A DNA stretch of 64,000 nucleotides from Pseudomonas kilonensis (GCF_001269885.1 NZ_LHVH01000013.1:42011-106010); one strand, 5' to 3'; counted from the stretch's first letter, positions 49,295-57,325 are shown. Notes: generated by a model not told the origin, from the letters alone. Numbers and translations are program-made.

Positions 49295-49654
49295 ATGGCA
49301 AAAGATACTCCGAATCCCCCCGATACGAACGAACACGTCTCTCGTGCTCAGTCTGCCTGCAACAAGAAAATCGACGACGCTGCCACGCGAGCGTTGGATT
49401 ACTACCTGAAGCCTAAGCCTAAGAGCGAAACGTCTGACAAGTCGGACTCCATTTTTCGGATTGATCCGGGTGTGGACTCTGAGTGTTTGCTTGCGAATCT
49501 CAGTGAGAATCTGGCTTCGGCGAATGCCATGATCAATGATTTGGCGTTTGATCTGGATGGCTCAAGGCGGCATGTGGCGTTGGGGATTTTGCAGGTGATT
49601 GAGGTGAGTGAGTTGTTGGCGAATCGGGCGTTGGATATTGTTGAAGTGAGGTAG
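49295..49654 (+). CDS. DUF6124/DUF3077-like small protein, copy A
   Basis: The 119-residue protein is of a Pseudomonas-specific family of short, largely helical proteins. The charged N-terminal half includes MAKDTPNPPDTNEH and LDYYLKPKPKSE. The helical C-terminal half includes LLANLSENLASANAMI and VIEVSELLANRALDIV. It differs from copy B at only six residues. The ATG at 49295 follows AGGAAG at 7-bp spacing. No enzymatic motif or signal peptide is seen. I am fairly sure of the family assignment but not of any function. Confidence 0.75.
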   Translation: MAKDTPNPPDTNEHVSRAQSACNKKIDDAATRALDYYLKPKPKSETSDKSDSIFRIDPGVDSECLLANLSENLASANAMINDLAFDLDGSRRHVALGILQVIEVSELLANRALDIVEVR

Positions 49655-49675
49655 CCGAGGCGTTCGCTTCAATAC

Positions 49676-49706
49676 AGGAAAGGTCTTGCACGGCTAGACC
49701 TTTCCT
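49676..49706 (+). terminator. Hairpin after cassette A
   Basis: A perfect 11-bp stem, AGGAAAGGTCT/AGACCTTTCCT, has a 9-nt loop. There is no T-run beyond it, unlike the matching terminator of cassette B. Confidence 0.6.
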
Positions 49707-49819
49707 GCCGCCTTGGTGTGGGCGGCAAAGCACACCGCTGACCTGCAGTGAGTGTGGAATCGGTTGGCGCTGGAGCAAGCCGGTGAGGTGATGACTGGAT
49801 AATGTTTTAAGGAGCGCTT

Positions 49820-50095
49820 ATGCATAAAATCGCGCTACCTGCTAACACGAATGGAGCAGTGACCATGGAATACGACGACAGATTGATAGAAGAAGCTGTG
49901 CTTGCCTTGCTGGCAGCCTTCAGCTCCGACAAAGGTAATGCCTGGAAAGGTTTCGACTTCGAGGTCATGGACCGATTGCATGAACAAGGCCTCATCAGCG
50001 ATCCGGTAAACAAGAACAAGTCGATCTGGTTGACGGAAGAAGGGTTGGAGCGAGGTCGGCAGATTGCCGAGCGGTTGTTCGGGAAGAAGAGTTGA
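49820..50095 (+). CDS. DUF6429-like small protein
   Basis: The protein resembles DUF6429 as I recall it: EEAVLALLAAFSSD, AWKGFDFEVMDRLHEQGLISDP and WLTEEGLERGRQIAERLF. This looks like a small winged-helix-type domain. The start at 49820 has a strong AAGGAG site and gives 91 residues. ATG 49865 (MEYDDRL) gives the 76-residue family core and is a real alternative. Function is unknown. It lies in the segment between the two DUF6124-like cassettes. Confidence 0.72.
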   Translation: MHKIALPANTNGAVTMEYDDRLIEEAVLALLAAFSSDKGNAWKGFDFEVMDRLHEQGLISDPVNKNKSIWLTEEGLERGRQIAERLFGKKS

Positions 50096-50261
50096 GGGTG
50101 CGCGTCGCATTGTGATTGCTCGCCAAACGCCCTCTTCAGAGGCCTAGCCAACAGTCTCGCGCTGTGTACCATCACTGGCCATAGCCGCGGCGCTTAGTCA
50201 TTGCCATTGCGAAAAACCCATCAGCTAAGACAAAATCCCTGCCTTCCCAGACTCGATAAGG

Positions 50262-50753
50262 ATGCGAGCATTGAAGTTTGAAACGGGCCAATTTTCTGGC
50301 AACCATGGAATTGTCTTCAGCGTGTCGCGCTTCACCCTGTCAGCCGATGAACGGGGTAGCCTCAGAACACTGCACTTTGGTGAAGCGAAAGCCGCCCACT
50401 ATGAAGTGAGCAGCCGGGTGGTGGAGCTTTACGACAAAATGCTCGCCAAGGATCTACCCTGCCAAATGATGGTCGGGATTTCAAAACCCTTGACCCGGCA
50501 ACAGGGTGATTTACTCAACACCCAACGAATGAGTATCGCCAACCTCACCACTGGCGTTTTTGGCACGGCGGCCGGCAAGTTGATGCCCGGCGCAGCCCTC
50601 CCTGTGGGATGGGCTGTCCGCGAGTTCACATTGGGCAAATTGCCGACCTATCACGCTGGTGATGTCATCGTTAGCCTGGATGCACAAGTTAGCGGTGGCA
50701 TAGGTCCGCAACGCTCCGGATCCTCCATGATCATCAAGGCTCTAGGAGGCTAG
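50262..50753 (+). CDS. Uncharacterised 163-residue protein
   Basis: I do not recognise this protein. It has a predicted mixed fold with a central hydrophobic Gly/Ala-rich stretch (TTGVFGTAAGKLMPGAALPVGWAV) that could be a membrane-associated hairpin. There is no signal peptide. An in-frame TTG at 50271 is better spaced from the AAGG upstream. The gene is followed after 4 bp by a small membrane protein with an AGGAGG site, so the two are coupled. Confidence 0.65.
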   Translation: MRALKFETGQFSGNHGIVFSVSRFTLSADERGSLRTLHFGEAKAAHYEVSSRVVELYDKMLAKDLPCQMMVGISKPLTRQQGDLLNTQRMSIANLTTGVFGTAAGKLMPGAALPVGWAVREFTLGKLPTYHAGDVIVSLDAQVSGGIGPQRSGSSMIIKALGG

Positions 50754-50757
50754 GACT

Positions 50758-50991
50758 ATGAGCGAATATGGCCTGTACGCCTTGGCATACGCGGTGTTTC
50801 TGCTGTTGTTTTTCTATATGAAATCCTACGACCTCAGGAAATGGTTCGGCATAACCCTGCTTGCGCTGGGATTCGCGAGTATTTTTGCGCTGCCATCTTT
50901 CATCTCGGGTTTTGATGTGGGTATCGCTTCAACCAGTGCTATTGCTATCGGTGCGGCACTGTTTTTTAGCCGGGCACGGTATGTGGAGTGA
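50758..50991 (+). CDS. Small three-helix membrane protein
   Basis: The 77-residue protein has three hydrophobic segments, at about residues 5-21, 30-49 and 54-70. It starts 4 bp after the previous gene behind a strong AGGAGG. The size resembles immunity proteins or small membrane modulators, but I see no specific family match. Position next to a bacteriocin locus is suggestive only. Confidence 0.68.
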   Translation: MSEYGLYALAYAVFLLLFFYMKSYDLRKWFGITLLALGFASIFALPSFISGFDVGIASTSAIAIGAALFFSRARYVE

Positions 50992-51028
50992 GTCTGTATT
51001 CCTCTTTAATTGACCACTCACTCCGTGG

Positions 51029-51283
51029 CTACCAGCTGTCTCGATAGTCGAAAGCAATCTGATAGTCGTAGCGGCTCCAATCAATTGAGTGTTGAAAGTG
51101 AGGTTGGAGGGTTTTTACCCATTCTTGGGGGACATCAAACCCTCCGTTATTTACATTGTTTTCAACTGGAATCCCTAGGGCTTCAATGACAGAGCCGTCG
51201 TCACCCAAATCTTCGGAATACTCCTCCCCCTCGTAGGATTCGGTTTGCTTGCTATACCACTCAAGTCTTAGTTTGAGTCCCAT
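51029..51283 (-). CDS. Colicin E3-type immunity protein
   Basis: The 84-residue acidic protein closely resembles the E3/cloacin immunity protein: [45 protein letters not shown] and a C-terminal FDYRDSW. It should bind and block the ribonuclease domain of the adjacent bacteriocin, protecting the producing cell. It starts 7 bp after the bacteriocin stop with a GAGGA site, the usual toxin-immunity order. Confidence 0.95.
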   Translation of the reverse strand: MGLKLRLEWYSKQTESYEGEEYSEDLGDDGSVIEALGIPVENNVNNGGFDVPQEWVKTLQPHFQHSIDWSRYDYQIAFDYRDSW

Positions 51284-51290
51284 TTGATCC

Positions 51291-52520
51291 TCACAAATAT
51301 TTTTTGATATTACGGTTTTTCTTGGGGCCGTCTGTCTGCTCGCCCGTAATATGATCGAAAGCCCCTAGATGACTTCCATCGCTCGAACGATAGGCCTCCA
51401 ATTCACCATGTGAAGAATCCCATTCGTAAATGGTTCTGCCCTTCGCATCAAACCAGCGATCCCGTAGGCCGCCCCCTCCTTGTACAGGTGTTTTTTTCTT
51501 GCCTCTTTTCAATCCAGGGAAGCCAACAATTTCATGGGTTTTCGGAGCAGGATGATAGTCGTGGCCGGTCTCGGCCATGCCCTTTCGACGAACACTCAAA
51601 ACCACATAAACCGGCCGAACCCCCGAATCCACCGGAAACACCAGAATGAAATCCCTGTACTCCGGCGGATAGATCGGGTCGACGATGATGCTGTCGGCCA
51701 TCGCCGTCGGCGGATAGATCCAAATAGACGGTGCCTGGGGCGCAGCTTCCAGGGCGGGAATGCCGAGGGTGTCAGCCGGATTGGTAGCCGGCGTCCAGAT
51801 CAGTTCGATCCCATCACCTAGGTCGGCGATGAACTGATCGGCTCGCGACGTGAACTGAACAACATCAACCATTTCCCAATCGGGATGCTGGCCGGTATAG
51901 AAGCCATACCCCTTGAGACTGCCATCGGCCTGCTGCTCGACGCTCAGGCGCATGCGGCTGCGGGCCTGCTTGAGGTCGCGTAGCTGGTCTTCGCTATAAA
52001 GTGCGCTATCGCCCAGATTGGACGGCCAGAGCAGGGCAACGATACCTGTCAGCAGGGCAGCGCCGACGGTGCCGCCAGCAACTGCAGCCGAGGAAGTCGC
52101 CGAACCGCCCAGCGCGAGCCTGCCCAAGGTAACGGGAACCGTGCCAGCGCCGATCCGCTTGAGGGGGATCGTGCCGGATGGATCGGCGCTGCGACCGCCG
52201 AGCCACATGAGTTCGCCGTACTGCTTGACCAGATCCGCCGGGACGTAGCCGCTGGGGTTGCTGTAATCGATGATGCCGTTGGGGAGCTTGCAGCTCTTGG
52301 CAAACACACTTCCGGTCACGCTGAATACGGGCTTTTTATCCACCGTGGCCCAGCGCTCTCGTTCATAGGCTGCCTGCCGGGCAAGCATGGCTTCGTAAGC
52401 CAACTGCCGGGCTTCGCGCTCGGCCAGTTCGCTGGCAGTCATGTCCCGATAGGTAACGTGATGCCCGTCGCCGCCGGGCGGGTTTCGGACCTGGGGGATG
52501 TCTTTTTTGCGTGTCGCCAC
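51291..52520 (-). CDS. S-type bacteriocin with colicin E3-type 16S rRNase domain
   Basis: The 409-residue protein has a short charged N-terminus (1-64). A pyocin-S translocation-type domain follows (about 65-312, with a hydrophobic [19 protein letters not shown] segment). The C-terminal E3 nuclease (about 318-409) keeps Asp368, His371 and Glu375 (WDSSHGELE) and Arg403 (RNIKKYL), matching Asp510, His513, Glu517 and Arg545 of colicin E3. It should cut 16S rRNA in the decoding centre. It lacks the large N-terminal receptor-binding region of classical S-pyocins. GTG 52520 is the likely start. Confidence 0.92.
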   Translation of the reverse strand: MATRKKDIPQVRNPPGGDGHHVTYRDMTASELAEREARQLAYEAMLARQAAYERERWATVDKKPVFSVTGSVFAKSCKLPNGIIDYSNPSGYVPADLVKQYGELMWLGGRSADPSGTIPLKRIGAGTVPVTLGRLALGGSATSSAAVAGGTVGAALLTGIVALLWPSNLGDSALYSEDQLRDLKQARSRMRLSVEQQADGSLKGYGFYTGQHPDWEMVDVVQFTSRADQFIADLGDGIELIWTPATNPADTLGIPALEAAPQAPSIWIYPPTAMADSIIVDPIYPPEYRDFILVFPVDSGVRPVYVVLSVRRKGMAETGHDYHPAPKTHEIVGFPGLKRGKKKTPVQGGGGLRDRWFDAKGRTIYEWDSSHGELEAYRSSDGSHLGAFDHITGEQTDGPKKNRNIKKYL

Positions 52521-52710
52521 GTAGTGAGTCTCGTCCGCTAAATGCAGCGCAGACGCTAACGCGGGAAGAGAGGGGCGCGATGTAGGAGGTTTCTTGAAGT
52601 GGTTGTTCCGGTTTCCTCAAAGCAGGTAGGGCTGGCTATGAGGGGCCGGAACAATGTGAGGTGTCAGATGGGGCTGTCAGTCAGTGGGCAACCGCAACTC
52701 GCGAGCCGAC
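52521..52710. other. Region upstream of the bacteriocin
   Basis: This stretch must hold the bacteriocin promoter (minus strand). I searched for a LexA box of the CTGT-N8-ACAG type and did not find a convincing one. No gene is seen. Confidence 0.45.
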
Positions 52711-53010
52711 GTCGCCTTGCGCCTTTGCCTACAACTACGCCAGAATCCGCCGGCTTGTCCGCCTTGGGTTGCGTCGGTAGTTTGGGACCTGTCACTGCTC
52801 ATCAGTGATCGGGTTTAGTCGCCCAGGGTGAAACAGGTTGTGCAAGGCGTCATCCAGTCGGGATTCCCATCCTGCACTCGATGGTGGCTGTGCGCAGGGC
52901 GTCCTCGGACGCGCCGGTTTCTTGTTTCCCCGGTCGACTAACCTGCGTACAGCTGCCTCCCATCGTTTAGTCGCGAGTGGGTGATGGCTCCAACTACAGG
53001 AAACAAGATA
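52711..53010 (+). promoter_or_regulatory. Conserved leader of DUF6124-like cassette B
   Basis: This leader is nearly identical to that of cassette A, with the three linked sites altered together. They are GTTTAG-TCG at 52813-52821, CGA-CTAAC at 52935-52942 and GTTTAG-TCG at 52965-52973. The last ends 38 bp before the ATG. The GCGTCC/GGACGC hairpin is retained. Confidence 0.75.
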
Positions 53011-53370
53011 ATGGCAAAAGATACTCCGAATCCTCCCGATACAAACGAACACGTCTCCCGTGCTCAGTCTGCCCGCAACAAGAAAATCGACGACGCTGCC
53101 ACGCGAGCGTTGGATTACTACCTGAAACCCAAGCCTAAGAGCGAAACGTCTGACAAGACCGACTCCATTTTTCGGATTGATCCGAGTGTGGATTCTGAGT
53201 GTTTGCTTGCGAATCTCAGTGAGAACCTGGCTTCGGCGAATGCCATGATCAGTGATTTGGCGTTTGATCTGGATGGATCGCGAAGGCGTGTTGCGATGGG
53301 GATCTTGCAGGTGATTGAGGTGAGTGAGCTGTTGGCGAATCGGGCGTTGGATATTGTTGAGGTGAGGTAG
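53011..53370 (+). CDS. DUF6124/DUF3077-like small protein, copy B
   Basis: The 119-residue protein is about 95% identical to copy A. The substitutions are Cys to Arg (QSARNKK), Ser to Thr, Gly to Ser, Asn to Ser, His to Arg and Leu to Met. It is the second member of a direct repeat that flanks the bacteriocin segment. ATG 53011 follows AGGAAA. A strong intrinsic terminator follows. Confidence 0.75.
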   Translation: MAKDTPNPPDTNEHVSRAQSARNKKIDDAATRALDYYLKPKPKSETSDKTDSIFRIDPSVDSECLLANLSENLASANAMISDLAFDLDGSRRRVAMGILQVIEVSELLANRALDIVEVR

Positions 53371-53397
53371 GGCGGTAGAGCTGCGTGCCGCCCGGAT

Positions 53398-53430
53398 TGG
53401 AAAAAGGTCTTGCCTAGCAAGGCCTTTTTT
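53398..53430 (+). terminator. Intrinsic terminator after cassette B
   Basis: The stem AAAAAGGTCTTG/CAAGGCCTTTTTT has one G-U pair, a short CCTAG-type loop and a T-run. Confidence 0.88.
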
Positions 53431-53550
53431 GTGACCAAGGGAGACAGAAGGGGCCATGTAAATCGAGGCTTCGAGCGGGATTACATAGTCAGGGATACGA
53501 GTAAGGATACAAGTTGCAGGCCACTAGATTTCTATTGGCCAAATCCCTGG

Positions 53551-54654
53551 TCAGTGCTGGTTCCCATAGGCGCCATAGTGGTGCCCAGCGGATTTCAATC
53601 GCTTGATATCCAGTAAGGGATGACCGTAAAGAAAACTCGGTGTGACTTTATCCTTTGATTTATCAGGACGTGAGTGTTCATGCATAGGAAAAAAGGGAAC
53701 CTCGGGGTGGTGCGGGGCCGAATCGGCGCGATAGCAGTGATCTTTCTTACCTGGCTCAAATAGCATATAGGCATAGTCCGCTAGCGATTTGATACGCAAT
53801 AGCCAGTGCCACCCGGAGGGAAGCGCTACCCGGAGGTGCCATCCTTTTTTTCGTTTTTCGGCTGAAACCACTTTGCCCCCAAGCTCCTCCGCCGCCAGAG
53901 AGTGAATAACAGGAATTAACTCATCCGGAAGCGCCTCAAGCCTCTCCACTGATGGCCAATCCCAAGATAGATTGAATAGAGACGCGAGAAAGCTGAATGC
54001 AGATGGATGCGATTTGGCGGCAGCCAAGTGTTCAGGGCAAACAGGCAGCTGGATCATAATTGCGCCGGAGTAGGCCCCTATCGTGGTCGCGGCGTAGCAA
54101 GAGGCTTTTCCTCCGCAGACAACACACCCATCACCTTTGGTGAATAAAAAGGCCTTCTCAACGCTAGTGTTGCTCAGCCGGCCTGATATGAATTCCACCG
54201 GTAGGTCGGTGATCTGCTGCTTATGTTTGTACCAGTTATCAAAGATGTGTCGACCTGTGGGAGTGTCAAGAAGCTGGTAAAGGATCTCCTCGTCCTTCAG
54301 CTCAATCCAATCTAATTCGAGACGCGTCCTTGGATCCTGCAATGTCGAGTTTCGCAATCGATAGGTTCTGATGTAGCCGCAATCAAGGTTTGCATCGAAC
54401 ACTGCCACGCCTTCTTGAGTACCTTTGATCCAATAACGCTTACTCGGTAGCGTGATCAGTTTTTCCCAATGGGAGCTGCTACGGGTACTGAGTTCCAGTA
54501 CGAAAGGTATCCGCTTCTCGATCTCGTCCAAGTTTTTAAAGGCGCGACTGCACACCATCGCGTCTATGACTCCCGCAGTAATTTCATCCTCGGTGAGTGG
54601 CTCGAGTGCGCTATCGATATTCAGCAGATTGGTCATTTTCGAGCTGTAACCCAT
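53551..54654 (-). CDS. Uncharacterised 367-residue protein
   Basis: I do not recognise this protein. Visible features are a possible zinc-binding cluster, CVVCGGKASC followed by CPEH about 28 residues later (about residues 175-210). A hydrophilic C-terminus is rich in His and Pro (HHPEVPFFPMHEHSRPDKSK). There is no signal peptide or membrane helix. Base composition is lower in GC than the flanking core genes, consistent with acquisition. AGGA lies 8 bp before ATG 54654. Confidence 0.7.
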   Translation of the reverse strand: MGYSSKMTNLLNIDSALEPLTEDEITAGVIDAMVCSRAFKNLDEIEKRIPFVLELSTRSSSHWEKLITLPSKRYWIKGTQEGVAVFDANLDCGYIRTYRLRNSTLQDPRTRLELDWIELKDEEILYQLLDTPTGRHIFDNWYKHKQQITDLPVEFISGRLSNTSVEKAFLFTKGDGCVVCGGKASCYAATTIGAYSGAIMIQLPVCPEHLAAAKSHPSAFSFLASLFNLSWDWPSVERLEALPDELIPVIHSLAAEELGGKVVSAEKRKKGWHLRVALPSGWHWLLRIKSLADYAYMLFEPGKKDHCYRADSAPHHPEVPFFPMHEHSRPDKSKDKVTPSFLYGHPLLDIKRLKSAGHHYGAYGNQH

Positions 54655-54884
54655 TTTTCATTCCTGGAGAGTGCTAAAAAGGCGCAGAGGCGGACCCCGC
54701 GGGGTTTTGGTAGCCGCTCCAGCTTACTGAGTTTCAATGTTTAAATTGAAAGGATCGTGAAGAAAAAAGGGGCATCGTTCCCGTATCGGTAATGGTGACC
54801 TCGGTCGTTTCGTCGTAGGGTTTCCCTCTGTTTCTCATTTCCTATATGCTTGGTTTGATGAAGCATGTTGACAAAGGTTCGTAT
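54655..54884. other. Non-coding stretch before the long palindrome
   Basis: I see no gene. TTGACA at about 54869-54874 resembles a -35 box on the plus strand, but no good -10 partner is visible. Confidence 0.4.
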
Positions 54885-54939
54885 CCAGGTACGCTAAGGC
54901 CGTGGGCCGCTTGGCGGCCCACGGCCTTAGCGTACCTGG
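54885..54939. repeat. Perfect 26-bp inverted repeat with 3-nt loop
   Basis: Arms 54885-54910 and 54914-54939 are exactly complementary (CCAGGTACGCTAAGGCCGTG and so on), separated by TTG. No T-run follows on either strand, so a standard terminator is unlikely. Confidence 0.95.
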
Positions 54940-55095
54940 AGTGAACGAAAAGCTTCCCCAAGGCGAGCTCAACGTTTCTGTGACGAATGACCTTGACCTT
55001 AGGGAGGCGGAAGCGTAGTCTTCAAAACCAAGAGAGCACTGGTGCGCCGGCTGAGTTTCAAGTTATCCGGGCGAGTGTTTTCTTACGCTACACTC

Positions 55096-55121
55096 AGGCC
55101 GCTCATAGCGGCCTTTATTTT
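55096..55121 (+). terminator. Plus-strand terminator-like hairpin
   Basis: AGGCCGCT-CAT-AGCGGCCT is followed by TTATTTT on the plus strand. No plus-strand gene precedes it. On the minus strand it directly follows the stop of the 150-residue gene, but without a T-run. Confidence 0.6.
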
Positions 55122-55567
55122 GCCTGTCGTTTGGGTTTGATTTTGTCGCCCTTGGGCACGATAGAATAAAGCTCCGCTTTGGGTTTGCGAGCTGTGAGCT
55201 CGAAAATAGCCTCGTCCAACACCTCATTGCCATATCCATCCTGACGCAATTGCGTGCTTTTCACCGCAGTCATCTTTGGAGACGCTACCGCAATAGCGGT
55301 TTCGGCTAAGGCAAAGCGAATCTGGGCCACCATGTCATCAATAGTGTAGCCATCGCGTACAACCCGACTTTCGTAAGCGTGCTTGCCGAGGAAAACGATT
55401 TCTGGATCTTCGAGCCGTGGTAACCCTTCGCTCTCCTTCTGTCTATTAATCGCCTCAAATTGAACATCTGTTAGGACTCCTATTGCAACAGCCCGCACTC
55501 GCCGTCCTTCTGCAATTTCGTTCAGATTCGCCCGGATGAGATACTCAGCATTATCATATAGGGGCAT
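55115..55567 (-). CDS. Uncharacterised 150-residue protein
   Basis: I do not recognise this protein. It is mixed alpha/beta, with GRRVRAVAIGVLTDVQFEAIN and EIVFLGKHAYESRVVRDGYT, and a Lys-rich C-terminus (GDKIKPKRQAK). AAGGA lies 8 bp before the start. It sits 77 bp downstream of a 223-residue gene on the same strand, probably in one operon. Both look like accessory genes next to a tRNA. Confidence 0.68.
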   Translation of the reverse strand: MPLYDNAEYLIRANLNEIAEGRRVRAVAIGVLTDVQFEAINRQKESEGLPRLEDPEIVFLGKHAYESRVVRDGYTIDDMVAQIRFALAETAIAVASPKMTAVKSTQLRQDGYGNEVLDEAIFELTARKPKAELYSIVPKGDKIKPKRQAK

Positions 55568-55644
55568 TTTTGGTCCTTATAATCGGCGTCGCGCGAACTC
55601 GGGTTGACATTGCCAGCAGTCCCCTCAAGCTTGGACGTTTCTCG

Positions 55645-56316
55645 TTAACCTGCGAGGGGGGAGGCAGCGTCCTTCCCTTTAGTCTCGAAAATCCGCGCAG
55701 CAGCTTCGATATCCCCTCGTGCTCCGATGTCCATGATGCGATCGCGAAATTTGAGGTACAGCTCTTCTTGGATGTTGTTGCTTTCTTCCCGCTTCATAAG
55801 CTCAATGACGATATTTGGGTTCATTAGCAAAATGTAATGAAACTCTCCTGATACGCCTTTTTTTGCTCGTATAAAGCCCAGCTCCTTGAGGCGTTTCATG
55901 CGTCGGCGCCAAGTATCAACGGCTCTCTCTCCGCTGAACCCGGCCTCGGATGCAAAGATAAGAGGGTTTTGAATAACCACTAGCGGGCTATCGGGGGCGC
56001 GGCACCAAAGTCCAAAATATGCGTGGCCTGCAGGTTGTCCCTTGGAAAGATTGTCAATCACCTCCATCGCTATCGGTAGGGTGCGAGGAATAGTGCTAAA
56101 TCCTTTGTTTTTTTGCCGTATCCATAATCTTTCCGTTGGCACCTCCGGGAAATATGCCTTCAATTGCTCGGCTGCCCGTTCCGCCATTCCATTCTTCCTG
56201 GCGGTATTTTGCTTATCTGTGAGAGGTTTGCCCTCAGCCACCAGCTTTTTTTCATTCGTTTTGGCTGTCGGCTTGGCTTTCAAATTGGGGGCTCTTTTTC
56301 GAGGTGTTGTCGCCAT
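55645..56316 (-). CDS. Uncharacterised 223-residue protein, possible DNA-binding
   Basis: I cannot name this protein. The first 45 residues are Lys/Arg- and Ala-rich (TPRKRAPNLKAKPTAKTNEK). The middle has a winged-helix-like pattern, FSGERAVDTWRRRMKRLKELGFIRAKKG. Such a layout recalls replication or partition accessory proteins of mobile elements; this is inference. GAGG precedes ATG 56316. Confidence 0.66.
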   Translation of the reverse strand: MATTPRKRAPNLKAKPTAKTNEKKLVAEGKPLTDKQNTARKNGMAERAAEQLKAYFPEVPTERLWIRQKNKGFSTIPRTLPIAMEVIDNLSKGQPAGHAYFGLWCRAPDSPLVVIQNPLIFASEAGFSGERAVDTWRRRMKRLKELGFIRAKKGVSGEFHYILLMNPNIVIELMKREESNNIQEELYLKFRDRIMDIGARGDIEAAARIFETKGKDAASPLAG

Positions 56317-56686
56317 TTTTTGCCTCGTCAGTCAGTTAGTGGCGTCATTCTGGCGTATGAATCTGAACCGAACAACGATTAAAGACGCGCTACCTCATGC
56401 AAACTCACGATTTATAGGGCGATATTCCACTAAGTCAAAGGAGCAAAACCGCGAAATTAAAATATTGGGTTGCGCGATATCATGCAAATAAAAATTAAAA
56501 AATCCTTTTATATCAAGTTATTATAATCAAGGAAGCGTACTCCATTCGTCCTCCCATGTACTCTGCGTGCTCCCGTGTACTCCGTGTGCTCCTTGAGATT
56601 GTTAAGAGGTACGCGGTGCCGGATCGCTTTTTGTAATCCTTATCGCATATAGGAAAAAGGGAGCAGATTTATTGTATGTGTCCTGC
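56317..56686. other. AT-rich intergenic stretch
   Basis: No gene is supported. The part around 56450-56530 is distinctly AT-rich (AAATAAAAATTAAAAAATCC). A short repeat TACTCCGTGTGCTCC/TACTCTGCGTGCTCC occurs near 56560-56595. It could hold the promoter of the 223-residue gene. Confidence 0.5.
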
Positions 56687-57016
56687 TCAAAGAACATCCC
56701 GCAGGTAATCCCTGACCTTGGTAGTCGGAGCATAAAGCCCCTCTATCGTCTGCATTGCGTTGAGGTCCGCCGCCAACCGCCCCAGCTCCCGCCCCAACAC
56801 CGTATCCACCCCACCAATCGCTCCCAGCGCTAAATTCAGGCATCGACCGATTTCGTCCTGAATCCCAGCTACATCGCCCCGCCGTATCAACAACCCAAAA
56901 ACCTCCCGATCACAACCCCCCATCAACGGATCATCCCGCAGAATCGGGCTGTGGCCCTCTGTCTCATAAGCCAGCTTGAGGGAGTAAAGAGCGACCGTTT
57001 CCAGCAGCAATTCCAT
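56687..57016 (-). CDS. Uncharacterised 109-residue protein
   Basis: I do not recognise this small, mostly helical acidic protein. It contains ALGAIGGVDTVLGRELGRLAADL and a C-terminal YLRDVL. It has an AAGG site upstream of ATG 57016. GC content is back to the core level, so it may belong to the chromosome backbone rather than the AT-richer genes beside it. Confidence 0.62.
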   Translation of the reverse strand: MELLLETVALYSLKLAYETEGHSPILRDDPLMGGCDREVFGLLIRRGDVAGIQDEIGRCLNLALGAIGGVDTVLGRELGRLAADLNAMQTIEGLYAPTTKVRDYLRDVL

Positions 57017-57119
57017 GGGGTGAAATCCTTAGTGACTGGGTGAGGAGGGTGGGGTGATGGTTTATGTCTTGGATTTGGCTGCTCGGGGTATTGGTGAGGG
57101 TAGTGACTTTTTTGTGAGC

Positions 57120-57325
57120 GCTTCGCGCTCAAGCGGGAGCAAGCTCCCTCGCCACAGGTTCTTCTCCTACCACAGGTTTTTCCCTGCTACAGGTTCTTCT
57201 CTACCACCGGGGTGCTTCCTTGTTCCCAGGTTCTTCCTTACCACAGGTTCTTCCTCTCCATGGGGTTGGCTATGGGGGGCCGCTTCGCGGCCCAGCGGGG
57301 ATAAATCCCCTCGCCACAAAGGGGG
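57120..57325. repeat. Mixed REP fragments and degenerate short repeats
   Basis: The segment has GCGGGAGCAAGCTCCCTCGCC, then about five degenerate copies of CCACAGGTTCTTCC (57158-57260). Next come GGCCGCTTCGCGGCC and GCGGGGATAAATCCCCTCGC. Similar fragments continue to about 57380. No gene is supported in 57017-57437. Confidence 0.75.

Noticed and set aside
52521..52710. A LexA (SOS) box controlling the bacteriocin
   Set aside because: A CTGT half-site is present near 52675, but the matching ACAG half is not at the right distance.
55010..55080. A stretch vaguely resembling a tRNA with TTCAAA in a loop
   Set aside because: No acceptor stem pairing and no GTTCGA-type T-loop could be drawn.
54987..55169. 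A 60-codon plus-strand open frame
   Set aside because: It overlaps the end of a better-supported minus-strand gene and runs through a hairpin. It has no ribosome-binding site.
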